NCBI GenBank assembly: GCA_018340375.1
Contig: JAFFJZ010000010.1
Span: 9,796,001 to 9,860,000 of the forward strand
DNA length: 64,000 bases
Direction of reading: 5' to 3'
Origin: Gonatopus flavifemur
Taxonomy: Eukaryota > Arthropoda > Insecta > Hymenoptera > Dryinidae
This document shows positions 1 through 11,800 of the stretch, one piece after another. Positions within the stretch are counted from its first letter, which is position 1, and every line of letters begins with the position of its first letter. The position numbers and the translations under genes are program-made. The notes under the pieces were generated by a model. The model ran no database searches. It had not been told where the DNA came from and was given only the letters and a program-made list of their open reading frames with translations.

Positions 1-25
1 AGAAATTTCATTACATTTGAAATTT

Positions 26-684
26 CAATGCAATGCAACAGGAAATGCCTCATCTGAAAAAAAAGATGTGAAATCAATATGAGCAGCCAAGTACATTTGA
101 ATTGAACGATTTTTTGTATATTGTAACTTCAATTTTTTTCAATTCTATTCAAAGTGATTCATGATCTTTGAAAAACATCGTTGTATTAGAAAATGAATAT
201 AAGGTGGAGTAGAAGAAAAATTAGGTTCAATCATTTAGCATACCTGCTAGAAAGAACTCTGACTTATTTTGAATCAAACGTGTTGGTCATTTCTCAACAG
301 TTTTGCAATTCATGTCCATATGAGAAACTTGACGTAGCTAGTGGAAAATTTTTAACTCTTATAGTTAAACACTTTTATCATCAAATCTTTATTGGCCACG
401 CCAAGTGTTTCGCATCGGCATGAATTTCACAACTGTTCAGAAATGACCAACACGTTCGGTTCAAAATAAGTCAGAGTTCTTTCTAGTTATTTTTCTTCTA
501 CTCCACTTTATATTCATTTTCTAATACAACGATGTTTTTCAAAGATCATGAATCACTTTGAATAGAATTGAAAAAAATTGAAGTTACAATATACAAAAAA
601 TCGTTCAATTCAAATGTACTTGGCTGCTCATATTGATTTCACATCTTTTTTTTCAGATGGGGCATATCCCATTGCATTGCATCG
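26..684. repeat. Long imperfect inverted repeat (foldback, arms about 265-290 bp)
   Basis: The left arm (about 26-314) is the reverse complement of the right arm (about 419-684), around a loop of about 100 bases. The arms match almost base for base over long stretches; the left arm carries about 20 extra bases near 225-245. I do not see a clear target-site duplication. The open frames at 193-423 and 578-784 lie in the arms and are not genes. It could be a foldback MITE or a source of long double-stranded RNA. Confidence 0.85.
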
Positions 685-3600
685 CATTTTCATGTGCTTG
701 GCGTTATTTTTTTTACTTTTTTCTGGAGTTTTTTTTTTTATTGAGATTAAGATTTTCTTGAAAGTCATTCACACCGTCACGTGAGAAATCTAAACCATCA
801 AAAGGAAAAATGAAAGTCTATTCGCGTTTCGTACGTTCAAGTGTATATAAAATGCTGTGGATAGATAAAAGTTAACGCATAGATTCGTATTATACTTCGT
901 ACATTCGTACATTGACGATTTGCAATTCCGTTTGAATAAAAACCTCGATTGTTAATATTCTCCCGATAAATATATAAAGAGAATAATCATTTTAAAATGT
1001 CAAGTTTATTTTCTCCGAGTTGAATTGAAAATTGTTGCCAATACTTTTATCCTATGAGAACGTTCTCCTTGTGAGGTCCCATTTATCGCGCAACATACGC
1101 ATATGACAATGATGGTATACTGTCGGTGGTAAGATACGTATTTTATGCCTCGGTTAGCATGGATTTTATGCTTGTTGTCGTAACAAGAAAAAGAGCAAGG
1201 GCTGCAGTATTTGACTGCAGCTATAAAGATGTGAGATCTCATGAAATTCGAAATCCTTGAAATATTTATGAAGACATTCTTGACAGGGTTCTTTTACTGT
1301 ATAATTTCACGTAAATGAAGAAACCAAAAAATATTATCACTCATTTTTGTAGAATTCAAATTCTTCGGTAAGAACGAATAATTAAAATTCTACCTTTGTT
1401 TTAGACAAAGATTTTTCCTCACAGACTAATGTGAGATGAATTTTATAGATCAATTGATGTACGTTTTTAAGGAATGTGAGAAATGAAAATCAATATCACG
1501 AATTAAAACGAAAGATTCGTGTATTTGATCTTAGGATTTCAACGGTGTACCATCCGATACTTTTGTAAGATTCAAAGAAAATATTCTCGTGCTCTCACGT
1601 TTTCTCGGATGAAGAGGATATACGTATGCTGGTGAGTTTTACCGTCGGAGTCTTGAAGAGTAATATAAGTGTAAGTTTGGTATTCGGATTGTCTGGCCTT
1701 GTTGCAGACGCCTACGTGTCGATGGCTATTTGTTCTGCATCTTTGCCCCAACGAGAAGGAAGAGTTCCTTCGATGATCGAGGGCGTTCTTCAGACAGTTC
1801 AACCTGAACAATGAATACATAATGCGATAATCTGAATTTTCGTTCGCAGAAGAATATTGATATCGCTGGTTTAACCATTTGTTTCCAACAAAATAGAATT
1901 TCGAAATAAAATATACAATATCACGCGTGAAAGTTTTAGGACACATGAATGTTGAATCGCGCAAAAAAAGGATCCTTTCGAGAGTTATTCAAATGAGGTT
2001 CTGCTGATGCAAATTTGTCCCCTCCTGTATTATACACATGCTAATCGTTTCTTGGTATTCATAAATCCTACACATGATATACATAAAAAGGTGTGAAGTC
2101 TGTGCAAAGAGGGAATTTAATAGAGCATAGTTATGTTATAGAATTACAGTCGAGTTAGAGTCTTCATTACTGAAGCTATACTAACGTAGAATAATTCGAA
2201 AACACTTCGATAAAATTAAAATTTCCAAATTATATATAATTTATATATAATCATTTGAATTTTCTTCACCTTGAATAAAATGGAACGAAAATCAATCAGG
2301 CAAATCTTCTATTTTGGATTTGAATTAAAAAAGAAAACACTAACGGGAAAATGTTCGTGAATAGATTTCAGTGCCCTTGGTTGCTCATTATCACCGTATT
2401 TGAATTCTCAAAATATGTGTTTACTCGAGAAACATATGCTGATACGATCCTGACGAAGATAAAATATAAGAAAACTCGAAGGTGAAACTGACTGAATAAA
2501 ATTTAGATTTGAATTATCGAATTCCTATGCCACTTGTTTCAACCAACATGGAATTTATTGATTTTTAAAACAAATACAAGTGAAATAGTCGGAGATTTCT
2601 TGTGATGCTTCTTCATTTTGATCTTTTGATCTCGTTGAATTATTTTATTATAAATTCGAGCACTAGAAATACAAAGAAATGCTAGATTCTGTTAAGAGAA
2701 ATTTGGATTGCATAATAATTTTTACATTGTAGCCCCCGCCTGAAAAATCCCATCGAAGTAATCGAGTCCATTTAATGGTATTTTTCAACTAGAAGCGATA
2801 AAAGTTGCGTGTAATGAACTTTCTACGTTCGTGTATGTTATATCAAAACTAATGAAGGTTGACTAAAGACTTAAATTCATTGGTGTTAATTGAGAACTCT
2901 GCAGATTGATCAACAAACTTGTATTTTTATGTAAAAATCAACTCTTACGCTTTAGATTTGCTTGACTTGTGGGAACTACTTGAGATAATTACGCATTAAA
3001 TTTTCATTCCTGTGTAAGAATCTATATCCAATACAGAATAATCCTAGTTAACCGCATGCTTGATTGAATCCTCATGTTTTATTTTTCTATATTCAATTGA
3101 AAAAAATTGCATTCGTCGAATCATTTCCCTCCATCACATTATACAATAAAACAATACATAAAACGCAAGAGAATTCAATTTAAGAGGGATTAGGATCGTG
3201 TGTATATTGAAAATAAATAAAACTACAGTTTGCAAAGCCATCGATAGTGCCGACGATAATTGAAACTGGTTATTGAGCTTTTTCTCTTTCAAAAATTCCG
3301 TATATCGTGAAACGAAATTTCACTTTCACTGAGTTGATATTCGCGTTATCGTTGATTAAATTTGATAGATTCTACGAGAAAGGTGAAAAATTAACATCGT
3401 GTTTCATGTTGGCAACTAATATATCTGTTATTTATATCAACTGGTAAACACTGGCATGGCATTGTAAGCATTCTTCGTTCGTCAGAATATTACAGAGTCG
3501 AAGTGGAAAGCGGTGTCTTGCGTCTGGCCACGTGAAATTGAAAGTTAGCGTGGGCCGAAAGCTACCGCCCAGACCGGTCCAAGTTTACTCGAGCATCGGA

Positions 3601-5122
3601 GGTACTCGCTATCTCTAAAGACAAGAAACATTTTTTTTGTGTTTTTTTTAATTTTCTTGAAAAAAGCCCATATATCACCAATCCAGTTTCTATGAGAATA
3701 TCGCACATAAAGGGTGTTTGTTTAGTACTGACTCTTCGACTCTCTTAGAATCTTTTTACATAAAATGATTCTACTCTTCATGAATATTTAATGATCGAAG
3801 GATAATTAACGTATCTCATACAACGATTTGTGTCTCAATTAGATCTTGTTAAGTGTAATTTTGTTGTAATTTGTTTCTTCGTGTATAACAGAAATCTTAT
3901 TTAATGAGGATTATCAAATCCCATATCCTATAGTTTTTGTCTTTTTTATTCAAAATTTGAACTTGTTGTTATTTCATAGTCGTACTAAGAGTTATTTGCG
4001 AGAGAGAGAGAAAGAGAATTACTTTGAAAGAAGTTTTTGAAGCAAAAAGAGTTTGTTCTCTTATGGAACAAGTCATTTGAAATCTGTATTCTGCGATAAA
4101 AGATGATGCATATTTATAACCATTCAATGGGCGAACAAGAGCGAATTTCATAGTATTGAAAATACTGACGGACAATGGTTTGAGCCAGGCATAGCAGCCA
4201 AGAGTGAAACAATTTATCTTGAGCCAACGTTGATCGGCAACAGAAGTATTATCGTGTCTATGTTGGAAAAGGATTGGCATACGACCTTTGCTGTCGAGAA
4301 TTGCCGAAACGATGTGATCATTCCAGGCCATAGTCAAGTTTCACCCAAAGATTCCACCCATGCTTGCCAAGACTGAATCAACCTTGAGCCACTGGTGAAT
4401 TTTCACATAGATCCAATATAAGAAAACGTAGTAATTTTCTTCATCGCAGTGATGCTTCATATAATTTTGATTTCAGAATTATATTTTCATATTTCTCCAA
4501 GTGCATCGAGTTTCAATTAAATGAAATTCCATTGTCGTAATTTCAAGGAGCGTTCACAAACTTCAGACCGCTTGTAGTGGGTTTTCCTACACGTCTTTTT
4601 TATGTTGATCGTAAAATTGTTTACTACAATCAAGAAATGAATGATAAATTCTTAAAGACGATTATATTATACGTAAGTCATGTTTGTAATCGTACAATAA
4701 ATGAATAGTTGATAAAATCACACACAGGACAACAATAAAAATTTTTTTTCCTCCGGAACCAATTCAAAGTTGTTTGAACGTGCTAAATGCGAAAACAATG
4801 TCAGATTTCTTGGATTAGCTGAATTTCAAAAATTTTTCATAGATAATTTGCATAATTGATACGTTTTACATGCAAACAATCATAATTGATTATGAAAAAA
4901 AAACTTAATTCAAAAAGTCTGACTTTACTTTCGTATTCAGCACATCATGGTCTCTTCGAATCAACATACAAACACTCGGAAACCAAAATGGCTATTGACC
5001 AGTGCTATATCATTGGATAAAAATTGTTTTTATACGACTCTTTACGTCGTCCACAAATGAAGTTGTGTCTGCAAGATAGAAATATAAATGTTAGAGGTAT
5101 TGCGAGACCAATGCAACAACAC
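685..5122. other. Non-genic stretch, no gene recognised
   Basis: AT-rich sequence with stop codons in all frames. Three patches are richer in G+C: about 1600-1815 (short opposing open frames), about 3480-3620 (could be a promoter or leader exon) and about 4107-4376. A purine tract lies near 4000-4015. Nothing here could be assigned to a known family. Confidence 0.5.
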
Positions 5123-5337
5123 CCCAATCAGAAAAAACCGAAGTATGCCAATGTTGGCAACAGGCGGAGTACAGTGCCAGTACTGGGCCCCCAAGAGTCG
5201 GCTAGCACGTACCCAGTATGGAAAAGCGTTATCATTTCGGACAAATGCCAGTACTGCTGCAGTACAGACCACCAGTACCCCGCCAGTCTTAGCCGGTACT
5301 GGGGCAGTACTGCGCCAGTTGTTAAATTCTGATTGGG
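5123..5337. mobile_element. CCC...GGG element, CAGTACTG-word family, copy 1
   Basis: Ends are CCCAATCAGAA and TTCTGATTGGG, flanked by AC on both sides. The body repeats the palindromic word CAGTACTG and variants. It is in inverted orientation relative to the copy at 13549-13876, sharing the block that reads CCAACATTGGCATA-type sequence. The overlapping open frames at 5024-5455 on both strands come from this repeated word. Confidence 0.75.
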
Positions 5338-5516
5338 ACCTTGGCGAAACAAGGTTCGATTGTGAGATGATATTGTTTTGAGCTCTCTTCTTATTTGGAT
5401 GATCGGGTGGGTTGACGTCTCCCAGGTTCTCGTCGTTGTTCTTATTTTTCTTCATGTTCCATTGCTCTGTTCCCCCACTGAATTTTCAACTTTTTCACAC
5501 TTGATTTTTGAATCAT

Positions 5517-6044
5517 TATACAGGATGTCCCAAAATTCATCATTCGCATTCCTATGGCATCTTCTGCAACCAAAATGCAATAATTTGCCGTTTGAAAAAA
5601 ATTTTATATTTTCGTAAAGATTCAAATAACTCGAGAGCATTGTGTTCTCCATTCTTGGACCTGACACCATTGGCTAAATTGGAAAATGGCGGGTCTCTGG
5701 AAACAAAATTGAACTATTCTATCGTTGTTTATTCCAGAGCTATAATGATTTGAAATTTTTGGATCTCCAGGCAATCAGAGTTCAGCAACTTCGAATCATT
5801 ATAGCTCCAAAATGAACAATGATAGAACAGTTCAATTTTTTTTCCAGAGATCCACCGTCTTCCAACTTAGCGAATAGTGTCAAGCTCAAAAATGTAGCAC
5901 ATAGTACTTTTGAATGATTTGGATTTGAAAAAAAAACTACAAATCCTTGCATCTCAAAAACTTTTTCAAACGGGAAATTGTTGCATTTTGGCTGCAGAAT
6001 ATATCAAAGAAATGCGAATGATGAATCCTGGGACACCTTGTATA
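5517..6044. mobile_element. Foldback MITE with TATACAGG(A/G)TGTCCCA ends
   Basis: Inverted arms of nearly 240 bp each (about 5517-5757 and 5798-6044) meet at a short loop. The termini read TATACAGGATGTCCCA and TGGGACACCTTGTATA, consistent with TA-flanked insertion. A single-arm relative lies at 54918-55208. Confidence 0.75.
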
Positions 6045-6139
6045 CCTCGGAGAGCAGAAATCGAGTTTAAAAAACTATCTCATATAACCATTGTTCATTT
6101 TATCTGATTCCTTCTATCCTTATATTTCCACGTTTTATA

Positions 6140-7400
6140 CCATGACACTTTTGTCCTCTGTGAAATTTTAAGTGACATCCCGTCAGGGATATGCGATACT
6201 TTGACATCTTTATTTATTCTCCCAAATCAAGTTTATCGCCTTCAAAGTGATTGCTCCTAATCTTCGAAACAGTTGTTGAAGTCGGTTTCTTGGATGGCTT
6301 TCAGCTCTCTCTTCGATTCGGCTTGAATCTCCTCTATCGACTCGAAACGGTGTCCCCGGAGTGGTCTTTTGAGTTTGTTGAATAGCCAGAAGTCGCACGG
6401 TGCCAAATCAGGTGAATACGGTGGTTGTGAAACGATATGGGTCGAGTTTTTTGCGAAATAGTTACGAAGAATCAATGCAGTGTGAGCCGGCGCATTGTCG
6501 TGGTGCAAAAATCAAGAGCTGTCTCGCCACAATTCCGTTCTCTTCAGGCGAATAGCTTCACGTAAACGACGCGTAACGCTCAAATAATTTTCTTTGTTGA
6601 CAGTTTGACCCAGCGGGAGGACCTCAAAATGCACAACACCACGATGATTTTTTAGCGACTTTGGCGCGGTTTTTTTATTTTGCCTCACCTTTAGCGCGAT
6701 ATTCACTTGATTGATCGGTTGTTTCCAGGTCGTGAGCATAAATCCACGTCTCATCTCCCGTAATAATGCATTTCATTTCGTCCTGATAGTCGGAAACCAT
6801 TATTTTACACACTTCAACGCGACGATGTTTGTCCAGGAAATTCAGCGTTTTCGGTACCAATCGAGATTTGACGCGTCTGAGGCTCAAAACATCCTTGAAA
6901 ATGGTATTGACTGATCCTTTTGAAATGCCAACATCATCAGCAAGATCTTTAATTGTTAATCGACGATTTACAAGCACCAAATCTTTGATTTTTTGAACGT
7001 GAACTTCGTCAGTTGAAGTTGATGGTCGATCGGGACACGTTCTCGACCTTCTTGGAACTCTTTGTACCACTTGTAGACATTTTTTTTCGACACAGCCGTA
7101 TCCACTAAAGGCTTTCTGCGACATCCTCAACGAATCAGCAGCAGAAAATTCACTCCGCAAACAAAATTCAATACAAATTCTTTGTTCAACAAATGCAGAC
7201 ATTATAAAAATCGAAAAATTCACTTTCAGCAGCCTTCAAAACGAAGCGTATTTCAAACACCAATGAATATTTTGATGTGATCCTTGGCACGGATATCAAA
7301 GACAGTCTTTCCAACCTAAAAATAAGAGCACTCCCCCAAATACATTTGCGCCAAGAGTTCAAATTCAAATGTCACCTTACTTTTTGGACACAGTAGTATA
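6140..7400 (-). pseudogene. Decayed mariner transposon with broken transposase
   Basis: The minus strand reads as a mariner-family transposase in pieces. About 7223-6675 carries the helix-turn-helix part and the first catalytic block (TGDETW). About 6754-6512 continues in another frame, and 6508-6257 carries HHDNAPAH and YSPDLAPCDFWLF, in which the two Asp residues are 34 apart (D34D). The natural C-terminus (HFEGDKLDLGE) follows in yet another frame near 6245-6205. Several frameshifts make it non-functional. The right end near 7380-7400 reads GTGTCCAAAAAGTAAGG on the minus strand, as expected for a mariner terminus; the left end near 6145-6165 is degraded. Confidence 0.85.
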
Positions 7401-7517
7401 CAAAATTTCGTGAGTTTATATTGAATTTCATAAAATATAGATCAAAATGTCCCGTATGGAAAAATGTTCAAAATTATATATAATTTATATGCAATCATAT
7501 AAAACTCATATAAACTG

Positions 7518-7770
7518 CACCGAGAGAAAAGATGAGTAAAATTTACATTTTGTGAAGTCAATATTTGGACGATTGAAAAAAAATAGTTCGAGCTACCACA
7601 ACTTTAGTTGATTCACAGCGGGGAATGTGAGATTCACATCAGCTGTAGTATATCTCACATTCGCTCTTGCAAAATCAACTCAAATTGTAGTAGCTCATCG
7701 AACTATTTTTGAAATCGTCCTTACATAGACTTCGCAAAATTTAAATTTCACAACTTCTTTTTTCTCAGCA
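7518..7770. mobile_element. CAC...GTG foldback MITE, TG duplication
   Basis: Arms starting CACCGAGAGAAAAG and ending CTTTTTTCTCAGCA fold on each other over most of the element. TG flanks both sides. It belongs to the CAC(G/T)GAGA group seen elsewhere in the window. Confidence 0.7.
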
Positions 7771-8108
7771 TGAGATCAATTTTCAGCGTAGAATCGAATT
7801 CATGTGCGATTGAATTTGTAGTAGATCAAACTGGTTTAGATAAGAATAAACCGCAAAATATGATACATATATATATATGTATTTCATAATGAGCCCACGT
7901 ATAAAATTTTGTGAATGTGTTTTGCGTGGGCGACCTGCCCGGTAGGAAAATACTAAAAGGACATTCACTGTATGGAAGTTCACGCAAGTGAATAAAACAT
8001 GTGTAGGAAAATACTATAGTGAATAAAAACTATAAATTTTGCACAATAAAAATAGATTTAAGTACATTGAGATAAACAAACATGGCTCGTCGTTGGATTT
8101 TTTTTCCA

Positions 8109-8308
8109 CACGTAGAGAACAATTCTTGTTGAAAAAGCGATGTCGAAAAATTTGCTTCGCTAAATTAGCCAAACGGTTGCTGTTACAGCAAAAATATTAC
8201 TATTTTAGCAAGATATTCAAGTTTTTGCTAATTAAGCAACAAGTTTTGCCATATCGGTAAAGCGAATTTCCGAGGTTTGCTGTTTCAGCAACTTTTGTTC
8301 TCTGAGTG
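8109..8308. mobile_element. CAC...GTG MITE, CA duplication
   Basis: Left end CACGTAGAGAACAATT, right end TTGTTCTCTGAGTG, with CA on both flanks. The interior has AGCAA/TTGCT words in both orientations. Confidence 0.6.
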
Positions 8309-8896
8309 CATAGATTTGACTTGAAATTTGATTTTTAAATGAAACATCATTCAAAATTCGTTGCTTGCGTCTCCAATTGAATTTCGCAAGAATAATTACT
8401 TTCATTTATGTAGACGTTGTTCACGTGCCGGTTCCACCCTGAAATGTAAGATGCCTTTATGAAAAAGTAGCAATTTGTTTGTATCGTGCACAGAACTCTT
8501 TGTATCTCTTCCGGTTAACAGTCGTAAAGATGATTTCGTACAAATGTAACGTTGACGTGAGCATTGATGAAACTGCGGACGATCATCAAGGGAAGCCTAA
8601 TATCCAATATTGAGATTATTTTTCCACCGTAAATCGAGAAAAGGTGTTATTCGATGAATACGTATCTCGAATAGGAAATAATATCTGGTAAATTGCTAAC
8701 AAATATAAAGAAGAAGTTAGAGATTTCCAGTGCATTCTTATAAGCAAATTGCCTTAATTCCAGAGCTCTCGGCGCACGCAAGACGCGCGCAACGTGTTAT
8801 ACCGTGCAACATTTTCCTGCATACGTGTATAGATATATATCCACAGATGATGAAAAATTCTATCGCTAATACATAGTTTCTCCATTTACATCACAG

Positions 8897-11800
8897 GTAT
8901 ACGCCGAGTTGCTTGATACGGAATTCCAACCGACGGTAACGGCAACATGCAAATCTGGTTATATGACGATACGGGTGAATTTCAACCAGAGCTTTGTGGG
9001 TGCAGTGCATGCCAGAGATTTTCGGACTCCACAATGCATGGTACCCGGTAACGGCTCAACGCACGCCAGCCTCGGAATAAATCTTCTTGCGCCCAAAGGT
9101 GCACCGGATTACTGCGGAGTTCTCGTGAACAATGTAACTACCAGCCATCATCATGTTTATACTTCGTATTTTTCAAATTATCATTTATTGCATTATTCGA
9201 ATTTCTGCATTATTCCAAATACGCCTATTTTTTTTTTATTTTTGATTATCCATCCCGCACTCGAGTGTTTTAATTACTTTCTAATTCTTCGATGTATATT
9301 TTTTTCATGCATGCGCAGAATACGGAGGAGCGTTCTGTACCAATCGCGGTCAGGATACACAAGACCTTGGAACTCGCCGATGATAAGTTTTATGTCATCA
9401 CGTGTGGGAAGGCAGGATTCAAAAATGCAAGGTGACATTTCTCATTATTTCACTTTGAGGATACGTAAATGACATAATTCAAATCGTATAGTGTGAATCA
9501 ATGAGTATCCGAAAGTTTAAAGATCAAGGACAGTCGAATGGAAATTGGAATGAAAATATACGCGAAAATGAAAATTACGTCAGATTACTCACATGATGTT
9601 CCGGAATTAGCTTTGATGAATATCATTTTTTTACTTTTCTTTAAAAACAAAAGCAAATATCTTCGGATTTTTTCGCCGGTACCCATTCATTTCCAAAAGA
9701 AAATTGTTGTTACAATTGAATATTTCTGCGGATATAAAAAAGTTTTCTGATAGCCCAACTGCTTTCCTTCGCAGTAATTATAATAACAAACAATTTTTTT
9801 ACACGCGTATCGATTTTAGTTCTATCTGTTGAAATCGCTATCGCTGTGACTATAATCAAAAACAAGGAAATGACTCGTCAATGACAACCATTCATTCGTC
9901 GTTTCCTGATCCGATCGATTGAAGGATTTCCGAAATATTTAAATTGAAAATGAAGAAAAAAAAAACACACGCGATTGAAATGAAGTTGTTTTCGCTTGAA
10001 GAATATTCTTTTAAAATCCGTTCATATCTTTTTGGTACATCGGATGTAGGGATATTATCGGAATTTGAAAAATCAATGTTAAAAATTGTTTTGTGGTGAT
10101 ATGTAATATGAAGAATTCTTTCACAGAAATGAAACGTCTTTGGTGTCCTTACGCCTGTTGGACGGAGAGCGTAAAGTACAAGAAGCTATTTACGGTCACA
10201 ATTACACATTGCGTGCAGAAATTTCCCGTCCCGATGGTCAGTATGATTATATTCTCATTACTCTTATCGAATTCAAGTAATTTTAAATAAAAAGTATGTT
10301 TATTACCGTTGAATACCTTTCTTTGTAGGAATGTTCGGGATAAGAGTGAAATCGTGTGTGGCGTTCAACAAGAGGAACACTACGGTCACATTGATAGACG
10401 AGGAAGGGTGAGTTTGATCATTGAATATATGAATAAGTATGTATACAATTTTCTAAAGAAAGACAAATGAGATTGAAATGAAAACAAGCGGAAAAGGGTG
10501 AAATAGGAGAAAATCACGAGAATGGTATTTTGAAAAGTCATTTAGCATTAAAGAATGTAACATTCATACTCCTTCAAGGATTCAACTTGATTCAAACTTT
10601 GGAGCAATCAAGCAATTGAATCGTTCCAAACAAATAACTGAATGGTACTCCCTGTAAGCGAAGAAATCGTTCTCAAGGAGTTGAGATCTTCTGAAGGAGA
10701 CATATTTGAGTTTTTGAAATATTGCAGTTAATATTGTGATGTGGTTTATGTAAGGCAATCATCGAAATGAATGACTTGGCGATTAAAAATGGTCCTCACC
10801 AGTTCAAAGTCTCGCCAGTTTGCGAAAAAAATTCTTAAAATGATGATCGTGTGTACTCCACTAGATATTCAATTTTCAAGTCGATCGGATGGAAACTCTT
10901 CGAATTCTGTTGCTTGTCGATTTCAGACCATAGTTTCCAGCAAATCGCTCCTACAGCCACCATTTTGCAAAAAATTTTCAATAAACAAAGTTTTTCTTAC
11001 TCCTGAAGAGCTTCTCAATCGATTGGTGTATTGGTTGTTCATGATTATCATAAAGGAATGCTCAAAACAAAATGATTGAAAAAAGCTTTTTTCAGAAGAA
11101 TAAGGGGGATATAATCCCTTAATCTCTCTGGATTTTATGTACTCAGATTCCAAAGCTCTAAAGCTTCATTTGTCTCAATCTCTCTCAAGTTCGTTGAATC
11201 TGTTGGCATCGGTTTGAATCCTTTAGAATTTTATTCATTTAGATATCTAAACCTAGAATGCCTGATACTAGGGTAGAAATTTGATCGACCATTCCTCATT
11301 TTCAATAAGGTTCTAATCAGGTTAGGATCCGGAAACCGTGAACAAGGAAAATCTTACACACAGAGAAAAGTTAATATTAAAGATTATTAGACACAGTATC
11401 GTACCCGTGGGATATAATCGATTATGCCGATAGGAACTATACCTTTGTATTTTCTCATTACTCCGTATATTGAACTCAAAAAGAGTTGTGGTAATATGTC
11501 GCATACTCATGGTTCTGTCCGCCACAATAAAGTCTATCCCACGGCTGCGATATAAATATATTAACTTTTACTACAAAATTTGCTCCGTGCACGGAGAAAA
11601 AAGATCATGTAATAATCACTAGAAAAGATAGTAAAGTGGTGACAACTAGGAATTTCTGTACACAGTCGCTAACAAAGACGAGTAATGATTCCTATTTTCC
11701 TAGATTCCTGTTTTGGTATACTATATTGTATTTTAATATACCAAAATAGGAACCATTACTCGTCTCTGTTAGCGACTGTGTACAGAAATTTCTAGTTGTC

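Noticed and set aside
1572..1964. 130-codon minus-strand frame and opposing 62-codon frame
   Set aside because: No motif or splice context; left as part of the unassigned G+C-richer patch at about 1600-1815.
5024..5455. Overlapping open frames of 74-137 codons on both strands
   Set aside because: They arise from the CAGTACTG-word element and its flanks; no frame is shared with the other copy in a protein-like way.
5399..5480. Possible signal peptide (MIGWVDVSQVLVVVLIFLHV) for the missing ZP start
   Set aside because: No splice donor follows in a compatible place, and the distance and repeat context make it a chance hydrophobic stretch.
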